A stretch of 64,000 nt of DNA from Variovorax sp. HW608 (GCF_900090195.1 NZ_LT607803.1:7280229-7344228); one strand, 5' to 3'; counted from the first letter of the stretch, positions 8,814 through 17,064 are shown. Program-made: numbers and translations. The notes: generated by a model not told the origin, from the letters alone.

Positions 8814-9080
8814 ATGAACAAACCCGCCCCCGACACCCTCGCCGTCAAGCTCGCCGAAGCCGCGATGACGGTCTTGGTGCGCGCCTGCCGCAAGGAAGTC
8901 GCCACTGCCAGCAATGCTGAACTCGAAGCCGCGTGCGCATCGATGCGCGCACGGGCCAAGACCGTCGTCGACCAGTTGCTCGATGACGCGCGCAACGCCC
9001 CTTGGATCGCGGAAGCCGCGTTCCACGCCGCCGCACTCGAATTGGCCGAAGCAGGCATCGCGTCGCTGCGCAGCCACTGA
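8814..9080 (+). CDS. Unknown 88-aa protein, first gene of the plus-strand island
   Basis: I do not recognise this protein. It is an acidic-to-neutral, almost entirely helical 88-aa chain (MNKPAPDTLAVKLAEAAMTV...), rich in alanine, with two cysteines (RACRKE and AACASM) and no membrane segment. AAAGGA precedes the ATG. It is read opposite to the phage operons on both sides and is followed by another copy of the repeated element. The gene could also be a helical partner of the DUF3489 protein next to it, but nothing in the sequence proves that. Confidence 0.6.
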   Translation: MNKPAPDTLAVKLAEAAMTVLVRACRKEVATASNAELEAACASMRARAKTVVDQLLDDARNAPWIAEAAFHAAALELAEAGIASLRSH

Positions 9081-9090
9081 AGCAGAAAGA

Positions 9091-9118
9091 GCTTGGCTTC
9101 ACCGCCAAGCAGCGCGTT
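9091..9118 (+). repeat. 28-bp pre-gene element, copy 2 of 4
   Basis: Same pattern as copy 1 with the same nine-base spacer length, 66 bp before the ATG of the DUF3489 gene. Its spacer makes a perfect 7-bp hairpin within the element (GCTTGGC at 9091-9097 with GCCAAGC at 9104-9110). Confidence 0.85.
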
Positions 9119-9156
9119 CATCACGATCCCAATCAACCACTGCAAAGGAGCAGACC

Positions 9157-9675
9157 ATGAGCACCACCCAACTCACCCCAGCCCAGCACGCCATCCTCGC
9201 CAAGGCCATCAACGCCAGTGGCGGCAAGATCGATTGGTTCCCCGACAACGTCAAAGGTGGCGCGCGCAAGAAAGTGCTGGAAGGCATGGCCAACCGCGCC
9301 TTCATCACGCCCGACGGCGAGGGCTGGCGCGTCGCCGACGCGGGCTACGACGCACTGGGCATGAAACGCCCCGAAAAGACGCAGCCAACGCAGGAGTTCG
9401 ACGCCGAACTGGAGCAGGACGTCGCCGCCGCCGAAGCCACTTGGAAGCAACAGCCCAAGGACGCGCCCCGCATCCGCGAGAACAGCAAGCAGGCCGAGGT
9501 CATCCGGATGCTCCAGCGCCCCGAAGGCGCGACCATCCGCCAGATCTGCGACGCCACCGGCTGGCAGCAGCACACGGTGCGCGGCACCTTCGCCGGAGCC
9601 TTCAAGAAGAAGCTGGGCCTGACCATCACTTCCGACAAGGCACAGGGCGGCGAGCGCATCTACCGAGTGGCTTGA
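9157..9675 (+). CDS. DUF3489-family protein
   Basis: A 172-aa protein. The C-terminal 75 residues match the DUF3489 pattern: NSKQAEVIRMLQRPEGATI, then ATGWQQHTVRGTFAGAFKKK and LGLTITSDKAQGGERIYRVA. This looks like a winged-helix DNA-binding domain. The N-terminal part (LTPAQHAILAKAINASGGKI) resembles a second small winged-helix unit. A regulator or DNA-binding role is inferred; the family has no established function. AAAGGAG sits 6 bp before the ATG. Second gene of the repeat-linked island. Confidence 0.8.
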   Translation: MSTTQLTPAQHAILAKAINASGGKIDWFPDNVKGGARKKVLEGMANRAFITPDGEGWRVADAGYDALGMKRPEKTQPTQEFDAELEQDVAAAEATWKQQPKDAPRIRENSKQAEVIRMLQRPEGATIRQICDATGWQQHTVRGTFAGAFKKKLGLTITSDKAQGGERIYRVA

Positions 9676-9689
9676 TAGAGACGGTCGGA

Positions 9690-9714
9690 AAGCCAAGCAC
9701 AACACGCTTGGCTT
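9690..9714 (+). other. Hairpin at the end of the DUF3489 gene, overlapping repeat copy 3
   Basis: A perfect 9-bp inverted repeat: AAGCCAAGC (9690-9698), a 7-nt loop, GCTTGGCTT (9706-9714). The right arm is the first half of repeat copy 3. No T-run follows, so a simple intrinsic terminator is unlikely; it may be an RNA structure or a protein-binding dyad. Confidence 0.5.
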
Positions 9715-9733
9715 CCAGCTTGAACAGCGCGTT
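9706..9733 (+). repeat. 28-bp pre-gene element, copy 3 of 4
   Basis: Same conserved halves and nine-base spacer, 72 bp before the ATG of the 119-aa gene. The outer flanks differ most from copies 1 and 2 (CATGCTG after the core). Confidence 0.85.
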
Positions 9734-9777
9734 CATGCTGGTGTCGTGATTGACGACGCCCCACAAGGAGAACCGCA

Positions 9778-10137
9778 ATGAGCACCATGACCATCACCGT
9801 CGAACGCATCCCACTCACCCTGGAGTTTGGGGGCCAGAGCCTCCAGGTCGAGGAACTGAGCATCCGCCTGCCGTTTTCACGCAAGCCTGCCGACCTCGGC
9901 GAACTGGGCGGACGCGATCAGCACAAGGTCTACATCACCGAGACCAAGGAACTCACCACCGCCGAATTCGACGCCTTCGCGCGCAGCCTGCTTGTTTCAC
10001 GCGACTGGCTGCGCGGCAAGGGCGGTGGCACCGGCGAGGGTTATCTCTGCGTCGAGGTCACTGCACCCGGAAGACCCTTCCTTTACATCAACCCCGAGGG
10101 CGGAGATTACGCCCGCTACGTGGCCCGTCTCGGGTGA
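9778..10137 (+). CDS. Unknown 119-aa protein, third gene of the island
   Basis: I do not recognise this protein. It is beta-rich at the start (MTITVERIPLTLEFGGQS, VEELSIRLPFS) and ends in a compact alpha/beta part (FLYINPEGGDYARYVARLG). No cysteine pair, signal peptide or membrane helix is visible apart from one Cys in GYLCVEV. AAGGAG precedes the ATG. It is separated from its neighbours by 102 and 98 bp, each gap holding one copy of the repeated element. Confidence 0.6.
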   Translation: MSTMTITVERIPLTLEFGGQSLQVEELSIRLPFSRKPADLGELGGRDQHKVYITETKELTTAEFDAFARSLLVSRDWLRGKGGGTGEGYLCVEVTAPGRPFLYINPEGGDYARYVARLG

Positions 10138-10168
10138 TCGGAATTGATCGAAAAGGAGACCAAGAACA

Positions 10169-10196
10169 GCTTGGCTTCTCAATCGAACAGCGCGTT
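10169..10196 (+). repeat. 28-bp pre-gene element, copy 4 of 4
   Basis: Same pattern and spacer length, 67 bp before the ATG of the 122-aa gene. After the core it reads ACTACG instead of CATCACG, so it is the most diverged copy downstream. Confidence 0.8.
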
Positions 10197-10235
10197 ACTA
10201 CGGACATCTCAACGATCAACCCGCAGAAGGCCAAG

Positions 10236-10604
10236 ATGACCAGCACCAACCAGATCCCCGCCACCCAGAACGAAGCCTGGGGCTTTTGGGGCACGATGAA
10301 CGAACACGCCAGCGCCGCGTGGCCCTTGGCGATGAATGCCATTTCGGACGCCACGAACCAGCCCCTCGAATCGGTGCGGATCTTCCTCGACAGCCGCCAC
10401 GGCCGCCACTTTGCGGACGATGTGCAGAACGGGCTGTACCGTGGCCAGACCCTGGCGGACGCGATCAGCACCGCCACCCAGCAGTGGATGGGCTGGACGA
10501 TTGGCCGCCAGACCAGCAAGCAGTACGGCATCCCGCGCGGCTTGCCCTACCTGACGGGCTTCGTGATTCACTGCGAGATCATCGACGAGTCGCTCGCCGC
10601 CTGA
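10236..10604 (+). CDS. Unknown 122-aa protein, last gene of the island
   Basis: I do not recognise this protein. It is a mostly helical 122-aa chain with many aromatic residues (NEAWGFWGTMNEHASAAW, QQWMGWTIGR) and ends in FVIHCEIIDESLAA. AGAAGG lies upstream of the ATG. Its 3' end overlaps the end of the convergent methyltransferase gene by 37 bp, so the island abuts the phage operon without a gap or a shared terminator. Confidence 0.6.
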   Translation: MTSTNQIPATQNEAWGFWGTMNEHASAAWPLAMNAISDATNQPLESVRIFLDSRHGRHFADDVQNGLYRGQTLADAISTATQQWMGWTIGRQTSKQYGIPRGLPYLTGFVIHCEIIDESLAA

Positions 10605-11836
10605 TCGAACGGCACGCCATCCGCCTCGCGGGTGGCCAGCTTGCCCGTCCAGTCCTGCCACCGGCGCACGATCACATCGACGTATTTGGGGTCGAGTTCG
10701 ATGAGGCGTGCGACGCGCCCGGATTTCTCGGCGGCGATCAGCGTCGTGCCGGAACCGCCGAAGGGATCGAGCACCACGTTGCCCAGACGGCTGGAGTTGC
10801 GCAGTGCGCGCTCGACCAGCTCGACCGGCTTCATCGTCGGATGCAGATCGTTCTTCTGCGGCTTCTTGATTTGCCACACATCGCCCTGATCGCGGTCGCC
10901 GCACCAGTGGCGCTCGCCGCCTTCGGGCCATCCGTAGAGGATTGGCTCGTACTGGCGCTGGTAATCGGCGCGGCCCAGCGTGAAGGTGTTCTTGGCCCAG
11001 ATGATGAAGGTCGACCAGTGGCCGCCCGCCGCGCGGAAAGCCGATTGCAGCGTATCCAATTCGCTGGAAGACATCGCCACGTAGATCGCGCCACGGCAGT
11101 GGGCGACCGTCGGCGTCAGCGCCGCCAGGAGGAAGTCGTAGAAGCCATCGCCCAGGTTGTCGTTGAGGATCGCGCGATCCTTGCCACGCATCTTGTCCTT
11201 GGCGCTGTTGGCGTAGTTCACGTTGTACGGCGGATCGGTGAAGACCATGTCCACCTGCTCGCCGTCGAGCAAGGCCTCGTAGCTCGCGGCAACGGTTGCA
11301 TCGCCACACAGCAACCGATGTGGGCCGAGCTGCCAGACGTCGCCGGGCCGGGACACGGGCGCATCGCCCACGTCGGGAACGGCGTCCTCGTCGGTCTGGC
11401 CTTCGTTGACCGGCTCGTCGCCCGCCATCAGTTCGGCCAGCGCGTCGGTGTCGAAACCGGTCAGGTCGAGATCGAAGCCTTCATTGTGCAAGGCCTCCAG
11501 CTCGATGCGCAGAAGTTCGTCGTCCCACCCCGCGTTCTCGGCGATGCGGTTGTCCGCGATGACGAGAGCGCGGCGCTGCGTCGGCGTCAGATGGTCGAGC
11601 ACGACCACCGGCACCACGGCGAGGCCGAGTTTCTGCGCGGCGGCGAGCCGTCCGTGACCGGCGACGATCACGCCGTCGCTGCCCGCGAGGATGGGGTTGG
11701 TGAATCCGAACTCCACGATGCTGGCGGCGATCTGCGCCACCTGCGGATCGCTGTGCGTCCGGGCGTTGCGTGCGTAAGGTACGAGTTTGGCCGTCGGCCA
11801 CTGCTCGATTTTGTCGACGAGCCACGAGCTGGTCAT
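10568..11836 (-). CDS. ParB-like domain / DNA methyltransferase fusion (DPPY class)
   Basis: A 422-aa protein. Residues 10-100 form a ParB/sulfiredoxin-like domain (NPILAGSDGVIVAGHGRLAAA with the conserved GHGR). Residues 165-400 are an N6-adenine/N4-cytosine methyltransferase of beta class: motif IV DPPYN at 201-205 and, later, the AdoMet site DPFGGSGTT at 357-365. DPPY usually goes with adenine-N6 methylation. It would modify phage DNA against host restriction. It is coupled to the second methyltransferase by an ATGA overlap; no restriction gene is beside it. Confidence 0.9.
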   Translation of the reverse strand: MTSSWLVDKIEQWPTAKLVPYARNARTHSDPQVAQIAASIVEFGFTNPILAGSDGVIVAGHGRLAAAQKLGLAVVPVVVLDHLTPTQRRALVIADNRIAENAGWDDELLRIELEALHNEGFDLDLTGFDTDALAELMAGDEPVNEGQTDEDAVPDVGDAPVSRPGDVWQLGPHRLLCGDATVAASYEALLDGEQVDMVFTDPPYNVNYANSAKDKMRGKDRAILNDNLGDGFYDFLLAALTPTVAHCRGAIYVAMSSSELDTLQSAFRAAGGHWSTFIIWAKNTFTLGRADYQRQYEPILYGWPEGGERHWCGDRDQGDVWQIKKPQKNDLHPTMKPVELVERALRNSSRLGNVVLDPFGGSGTTLIAAEKSGRVARLIELDPKYVDVIVRRWQDWTGKLATREADGVPFDQAASDSSMISQ

Positions 11837-13230
11837 GCCACGACCTCCTCGATGCGCTCGCCCTCGACCTCGTCGAAGGTCTGACCCGTGGCCAGCAGCG
11901 TGACCGCCACCTCCGGGTGGTTCTGCCGGAAGCGCCGGATGGCGACATCGACGTACTCCGGCGCAATCTCGACCGAGCGGCAGACGCGCCCGGTGCGCTG
12001 CGCGGCCAGCATCGTGCTGCCGCTGCCGCCGAACGGCTCGAACACCAGATCACCCGTGGCGCTGAACGCTTCGATGACGAACTGCGGCAGCGCGACCGGG
12101 AACACAGCTGGATGGTCGATGCCTTCGCCGATCTTGCCCTTGTGCCGCATCACGCGGATCACCGAGTCGGGGATGCGCATGTCCTGCGTCGGCTGACCTG
12201 CGTGCGTCCAGCCGTTGACCTCGCCATCCTTGCCGCGCATCGCGGTGGACGAACCATCGGCGCGCAGGTGGGTTTCCTGCCCGGCGAATTTGCAGGGCAC
12301 GATCTTGTTGGGCTTGCGGCTGGCGCGGTTGAAATGGAACACGAACTCGAAGCTGGGCGCGAAGCGGCCCTGCCAGTCGCCGGGCATTCCTGGCCCCTGA
12401 TCCCAGACGTACCAACCGAAGCACCGCCAGCCCTTCGTCCGCATCCAACCGAGCCACATCTCCCAATACGGAACGAACTCGTTGTCGCGGTGGATCAGGC
12501 CGAGGTTGACCAGCACCTGGCCGTCGTCGGTCATCGGTAGTTGCGCGAACACGCCGCGCATCAGCACATCCCAATCGGCGATGCCGCCAGTGGTGTAGTC
12601 GCGCTGGTTGCCGTAGGGCGGCGAGGTGAAGCACAGCGCCGCGCGCTCGGCCGCCATCAGCGTGGCGACCACGTCGGCGTCGGCGGCGTCACCGCAGATC
12701 AGGCGATGCGCACCGATGGCCCAGACGTCGCCCGCGCGGGACACCGGCGTGGCCGGAACCTCCGGCACGTCGTCGGCGTCATCCGCCGCTTCGTCTTCCT
12801 GCGCGCCGGCCTCCGGTTCTTCGGCGCTGTTCAGCAGGTCTTGCAGCTCGCCATCCTCGAAGCCGGTGAGCGCCAGCTCGTATCCAGCCTCGGACAGCTC
12901 GGCCAGTTCCAAGGCCAGCATCTCCTCGTCCCATCCCGCGTCTAGCGCCAGCCGATTGTCGGCAATGACGTAGGCGCGCTTCTGCGCTGAGGACAGATGC
13001 GCCAGTTCGATCACGGGCACCTCGGTCATGCCCAGCTTGTGCGCCGCAGCCAACCGCCCGTGTCCGGCGATGATGCCGTTGCCGCCATCGACCAGGATCG
13101 GGTTCGTCCAGCCGTACTCGACGATGCTGGCCGCGATCTTGGCGATCTGCGCTTCGGTGTGCGTGCGCGGGTTGCGGGCGTAGGGGATCAGCGTCTCGAC
13201 CTTGCGGTACTCGACGTTCAAAGAGTTCAA
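11833..13230 (-). CDS. ParB-like domain / DNA methyltransferase fusion (SPPY class)
   Basis: A 465-aa protein with the same architecture as its downstream neighbour: ParB-like domain at 12-100 (GNGIIAGHGRLAAA) and a methyltransferase with motif IV TSPPYG (202-207) and AdoMet motif FEPFGGSGST near the C-terminus. SPPY is more typical of cytosine-N4 methylation, so the two enzymes may make different marks. The acidic linker (about 135-160) is rich in Glu and Asp. It is first in the pair; the cluster of GCGAACC repeats lies 66-118 bp before its ATG. Confidence 0.9.
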   Translation of the reverse strand: MNSLNVEYRKVETLIPYARNPRTHTEAQIAKIAASIVEYGWTNPILVDGGNGIIAGHGRLAAAHKLGMTEVPVIELAHLSSAQKRAYVIADNRLALDAGWDEEMLALELAELSEAGYELALTGFEDGELQDLLNSAEEPEAGAQEDEAADDADDVPEVPATPVSRAGDVWAIGAHRLICGDAADADVVATLMAAERAALCFTSPPYGNQRDYTTGGIADWDVLMRGVFAQLPMTDDGQVLVNLGLIHRDNEFVPYWEMWLGWMRTKGWRCFGWYVWDQGPGMPGDWQGRFAPSFEFVFHFNRASRKPNKIVPCKFAGQETHLRADGSSTAMRGKDGEVNGWTHAGQPTQDMRIPDSVIRVMRHKGKIGEGIDHPAVFPVALPQFVIEAFSATGDLVFEPFGGSGSTMLAAQRTGRVCRSVEIAPEYVDVAIRRFRQNHPEVAVTLLATGQTFDEVEGERIEEVVA

Positions 13231-13566
13231 GGTTTCGGGTTCCGGAAAAACGAAACCCGCCGACGAACGATGCCGTGGGCGGGTTGGAGTGAGAGGTGCG
13301 AACTGGACGGGGTGCGAACCTGCGAACCGTGCGAACCTCGGTTCGCACCCTGACGCTAGAAAAGCGTCGCGCTCGCGCCCCCCGCATTGGATTTTCGGGA
13401 GGAAGGACCCGTTTCGCCTCGGGCCGCTCGCCGCGCCGTCACCGCTGTCCAGAAGATAGCTCGAATACTACGCGTGGCCGGGGTGATTTGTTGCACGCTC
13501 AAAAACCGCTCACTGCCGCCGATGCGCCCGCATTGCCAACCACGCGCGCCAAATCACGCCAAAACC
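13231..13566. promoter_or_regulatory. 336-bp gap with a GCGAACC repeat cluster upstream of the methyltransferase pair
   Basis: No gene is visible here. Between 13296 and 13348 lie four direct TGCGAAC sites (13297, 13313, 13321, 13330) and one inverted (13341). They form a 10-bp inverted repeat (13311-13320 with 13340-13349) and a tighter 9-bp one (13329-13337 with 13340-13348). A small hairpin GACGCT/AGCGTC follows at 13352-13368. Operator or promoter control of the methyltransferase genes is the likely role; the same core occurs before the early HTH gene. Confidence 0.55.
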
Positions 13567-13965
13567 CTACGCGGTGACGACGCCGTTGAGCTGGTCGGTG
13601 ACCGTCTGCAAGGCACGCTGCCAGCGCCGCCATGCCGTCGTTCGGTCGCAGGCGAAGCGGATGGTGATGTCGCGCCAGCCGTATCGCTTGGCACGCATCC
13701 ACACCAGATGCCGTTGCTCGACCTCCAGCCACTGCACCCACTTCATCGTCTCCAGCATCCGGTCGATGGCATCCGGCGTCGGAGGGAACGGTCGGTAGAC
13801 ATGCTCGTCGGCAGCGAAGGCCTCCCACTCCTTGCGCACGATGATTGGCCACGTGTTGAAGTAGCCCTGCACACGCACGGGCGGCAGGCGTCGTCCGGTG
13901 CTGGCGGCTTCCTCGAAGCGCGCGGCCACGTCGTCAATCGTCCACACTGTTCGACGGTCAGCCAT
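13567..13965 (-). CDS. DUF6362-family phage protein
   Basis: A 132-aa protein: MADRRTVWTIDDVAARFEEA, a middle part with many aromatics (WPIIVRKEWEAFA) and a C-terminal helix-turn-helix-like segment (ITIRFACDRTTAWRRWQRAL). The aromatic middle and terminal HTH fit the DUF6362 family found in prophage replication/recombination blocks. A sigma-like or DNA-binding function is possible from the HTH but unproven. It overlaps the preceding 67-aa gene by 8 bp. Confidence 0.7.
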   Translation of the reverse strand: MADRRTVWTIDDVAARFEEAASTGRRLPPVRVQGYFNTWPIIVRKEWEAFAADEHVYRPFPPTPDAIDRMLETMKWVQWLEVEQRHLVWMRAKRYGWRDITIRFACDRTTAWRRWQRALQTVTDQLNGVVTA

Positions 13966-14161
13966 GACGTGCTCCTCCGTAGAGTCGCTCGCCGATGCGC
14001 CGGATGAACTCGCGCTCGATGAAGTCCAGGCGTTCGTCGGCGGCGTTGACGACGAGGATGTGCTGGTCGCGCCAGCCGCGTTGCTTCATCGCCTCGAGGT
14101 CAGTGGTCTCGGGTTGCACGCGGCCCAACGGGCAGCGATAGGTGGGCGTGGGAATCTTCAT
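13958..14161 (-). CDS. Small unknown phage protein, 67 aa
   Basis: I do not recognise this protein. It begins MKIPTPTYRCPLGRVQPETT and ends in a charged helix (ADERLDFIEREFIRRIGERLY). It lies one base after the RuvC-like stop codon and overlaps DUF6362, so it is clearly part of the operon and most likely real. Nothing in it indicates an activity. Confidence 0.6.
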   Translation of the reverse strand: MKIPTPTYRCPLGRVQPETTDLEAMKQRGWRDQHILVVNAADERLDFIEREFIRRIGERLYGGARHG

Positions 14162-14162
14162 C

Positions 14163-14639
14163 TCACGCCTCCTGTTCCAGATCGTGCTGCGCGATGGCCC
14201 AGTGCAGCAGCGCCAGCGCGTCGGCTTCGTCGTCGTCGCCGGGCGTGTGGCCGCGCGTACGGATCGCCGCGATCACCTCCTCCTTGCCCGCGTTGCCTTT
14301 GCCGGTGGCGTGCTTCTTGATCGTGCCGACCGGTACGCCCTGATACGGAATCTGGTGGTGCTCGCACCACGCGGTGAGCGTGGCGAGGAAGCCGCCGTAG
14401 GCGTGCGCCGCGTCGGTCGAGACGTGGCGGCGCACCTCCTCGAAGTGCAGCGCGTCGATGCCGTCGGCCACGGCCTTCAGTTCCGTGAGCCATCGTTTGA
14501 AACGCAGGAAGCGCATGCCGCCGCCTTCGAAGCGTTGCGGACGGAAGCTCTCGGAGCCGCTGGTGATGTGGCCGTCGCTGCCGCGCAGCGCCCAGCCGGT
14601 GGTGGTGCCCAAGTCGAGAGCGAGGATGGTCGTGGTCAT
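14163..14639 (-). CDS. RuvC-like Holliday junction resolvase
   Basis: A 158-aa RNase H-fold endonuclease. The acidic residues are in place: Asp9 in LALDLGTTTGWAL, Glu67/Glu68 in ALHFEEVRR, and the C-terminal DDDEAD (135-140) before ALALLHWAI. It would cut branched DNA made during phage recombination or before packaging. ATG 14639 is chosen because the codons upstream lie in the repeat-rich gap. It is the next gene after the primase in the same direction. Confidence 0.88.
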   Translation of the reverse strand: MTTTILALDLGTTTGWALRGSDGHITSGSESFRPQRFEGGGMRFLRFKRWLTELKAVADGIDALHFEEVRRHVSTDAAHAYGGFLATLTAWCEHHQIPYQGVPVGTIKKHATGKGNAGKEEVIAAIRTRGHTPGDDDEADALALLHWAIAQHDLEQEA

Positions 14640-14781
14640 GGTTGCAGTCCTTGTTCGGTGAGGACTGACGCATCCGACGCGCGGTATCGAAACTCCCATG
14701 AGGCGTGTGCACGCGCACGCGCGCGGGGGAAGTTACGACGTGGTGCGTCAAATGCGTCAGTCGGATGCGTCGGCATGGCGC
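14640..14781. other. 142-bp gap with iteron-like repeats and an alternating purine-pyrimidine tract; candidate origin
   Basis: The gap between primase and resolvase genes holds TGCGTCA at 14744 and 14753, its reverse complement at 14666, and TGCGTCG at 14766. A 12-bp inverted repeat pairs 14667-14678 with 14760-14771. Between them 14703-14725 is 23 nt of strictly alternating purine and pyrimidine (GT/GC/AC steps), a sequence type prone to Z-DNA. Location beside the primase-helicase suggests an origin; it could instead be an operator for the resolvase gene. Confidence 0.4.
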
Positions 14782-17064
14782 TCAGTCGTCGGCGTATGGG
14801 GTGTAAGCGGGCGTGGGCGGGTGCTTGAGGCCCACGCCACGGAAGCCGCGAACGCCCGCCGTGTTGCGCCACTTCTCGACGCCGCGGGTGATGAGCAGAT
14901 CGGAGAAGCGGCGCTGCGAGCCGATGAACTCGCCAGCGGAATCGGCCCACTGCTTCCAGTCGTTGAACAGCTCGGCGGTCAGCGACTTCGCGTTGGCCTC
15001 GCGCACGCAGCGTTCGTCGAGCCAGCGGCCCAGCGCGTCCTCGGCCTCGAAATACTCCTCGGTCGCTTCGAGCACCTGCTGCGGCGGATCGAGCCGACCC
15101 AGACGCTGCCAGTCCAGACAGCCCTGAACCGCCCACGCCAAGATGCCGTCGCGCTCGGCCAGCAGCTTCTGTTGGAGGTGCTTGTCCCGGCGTTCGGGCG
15201 GCACGGTGATCGTGAACGGGATCAGGTGCAGCCGCCGCTTCATCGCTTCGTCGATGTTGCGGATGGCGGGCTTGTGATTGCCCGCGACGAACAGCTTGAA
15301 CTGCGGGAAGAACTCGAAGAAGTCCTGCCGCATGAAGCGCGCGGAGATCTTGTCGCCACCCGTGAGGTTCTTGATCTTCGACTCCGCCCAGCGCCGCCCC
15401 TGCTCGGTTTCGATGGCGGCGACGAAGCGAGCGCCGCGCAGGCCCGCCATGTCGGTCGGGTGCCGGTCGGTGCGCGTTTCCATGAACGTGTCCATCGGCG
15501 CGTTGGCCGCGTAGTCGCCGAGGATCGTGGCCAGCGTGTTGACGAACACCGACTTGCCGTTCGCGCCCGTGCCGTACAGGAAGAACAGCGCGTGCTCCTG
15601 CGTCGAGCCGGTGAGCGCGTAGCCGGTCATGCGTTGCAGGTAGGCTTGCAGCTCGGCGTCGCCGCCCGTGACTTCGACGAGGAACTGCCGCCAGATCGGG
15701 CAGTCGCCACCCGCCGTGGCCGTGGTGATCTTGGTCATCCGGTCGGCGCGGTCGTGCGGACGCTGCCTGCCGGTCTTGAGATCGACCACGCCGCCGGGCG
15801 CGTTGAGCATCCACGGATCGGCATCCCATTCGGCGGTGGTGGCTGCGTGCCTGCGATCCGCACGCGCCAGTCGTTCGACGCCGCCGACCGTGCCGGAGGT
15901 GGCGAGCTTGGCGGCGATCTTCGGGTTGTCGGCGTGGACGGCGGCGTGGCGGCACACGCTGCGGATCAGGTCGGTGGCCGCCAGCGTGTCCTCGGTGCGC
16001 CAGCGATGGCCGTCCCACACCAGCCAGCGGCCCCACGCCGCAACGTAGCGCCAGTCGCGGTGGTAGCGCCGTGTGAAGGCGAGCGCCAGCGCGTCCTCCG
16101 TGCCCCACACCGATTCGTCGCTGCTGACGACCGGTTCGGCATCGTCGGCGACGTCGTGCATCTGGAGACGCGGGCCGTGCGTGAGGAAGGCGGCGATGTC
16201 GAAGCCCTCCATCACGGCGTCCGCCGCGTCCCAGCCGTCTGCCGCTTCCTCGGGCGGGTACAAGATGTGGCAGGTCTTCGCGCCCGCCGACAGGAGGGCC
16301 TGCGCCGCTTGCGTCGCGTACTCCCAGCCCGGTTTGTCCCGGTCGGGCCAGATCAGCACGGCCTTGCCCGCCAGCGGTGACCAGTCGGTTTTCTCGACAG
16401 GGGCGTTCGCGCCGTGCATCGCGGTCGTGGCAACGACGCCCGCGTCGATCAACGCCTGCGCGCATTTCTCACCTTCGACCAGCACCACCAGCGATGCGCT
16501 GACCATGCCCGGCTGGTTGTAGAGCGGACGCGGATCGGGCGGAGCCATCTTGCGACGGCGCGCATCCCACGGACGGAACTCCTTCTTGCGACCGGGCGGG
16601 TCGTAGCGGTAGACGACGGCGATCAGCTTGCCGGAGGCGTCGAGGTAGTCCCACTTCGCGGTGGCCGGGCCGAGGTCGTCGACGGGCGCTTCCTTCTTCG
16701 ATTTGCGCGCCGGTGCCGTCGGAGCGCGTCCGAGCAGTTCGGTCGCCGCGTCGAGCACGCGCGGGAAATCGGTGTGGGCATCGATGCGGAGGTGCGCGGC
16801 GATCAGCGCGAAGATGTCGCCGCCGTCGCCCGTGGCGCGATCCGTCCACAGGCCCGCCTTCTCGCCATCGAGCACGATCTCCAGGCTGTCGCCCGGGCTG
16901 CCGAGCACGTCGCCGGTGAGGAACTTCCCGCCGCGCTTCCTGCCTGCGGGGAACAGCGCGGCCAGCACCGACTCAAGCCGCGCCAGCAGTTCGGCGCGGA
17001 TCGCTTCGCGCTCGGCGTCCAGGTCACGAGGAACAGGGGGTTGCGTGTCGTTGAAATCAAGCAT
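14782..17064 (-). CDS. Toprim primase / P4-type helicase
   Basis: A 760-aa replication protein. The first 110 residues resemble a primase-associated DNA-binding part (DGEKAGLWTDRATGDGGDIF). Toprim follows at about 190-280 with VLVEGEK (194-200) and WPDRDKPG (239-246). The C-terminal half is an SF3-type helicase with Walker A GTGANGKS (498-505) and later DEAMKRR..., as in P4 alpha-type and DUF5906 primases. It would start phage replication. It overlaps the small HTH gene by 8 bp. Confidence 0.92.
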   Translation of the reverse strand: MLDFNDTQPPVPRDLDAEREAIRAELLARLESVLAALFPAGRKRGGKFLTGDVLGSPGDSLEIVLDGEKAGLWTDRATGDGGDIFALIAAHLRIDAHTDFPRVLDAATELLGRAPTAPARKSKKEAPVDDLGPATAKWDYLDASGKLIAVVYRYDPPGRKKEFRPWDARRRKMAPPDPRPLYNQPGMVSASLVVLVEGEKCAQALIDAGVVATTAMHGANAPVEKTDWSPLAGKAVLIWPDRDKPGWEYATQAAQALLSAGAKTCHILYPPEEAADGWDAADAVMEGFDIAAFLTHGPRLQMHDVADDAEPVVSSDESVWGTEDALALAFTRRYHRDWRYVAAWGRWLVWDGHRWRTEDTLAATDLIRSVCRHAAVHADNPKIAAKLATSGTVGGVERLARADRRHAATTAEWDADPWMLNAPGGVVDLKTGRQRPHDRADRMTKITTATAGGDCPIWRQFLVEVTGGDAELQAYLQRMTGYALTGSTQEHALFFLYGTGANGKSVFVNTLATILGDYAANAPMDTFMETRTDRHPTDMAGLRGARFVAAIETEQGRRWAESKIKNLTGGDKISARFMRQDFFEFFPQFKLFVAGNHKPAIRNIDEAMKRRLHLIPFTITVPPERRDKHLQQKLLAERDGILAWAVQGCLDWQRLGRLDPPQQVLEATEEYFEAEDALGRWLDERCVREANAKSLTAELFNDWKQWADSAGEFIGSQRRFSDLLITRGVEKWRNTAGVRGFRGVGLKHPPTPAYTPYADD

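Noticed and set aside
10568..13230. ParB domains as evidence of a plasmid-type partition system
   Set aside because: They are fused to methyltransferases and no ParA is present.
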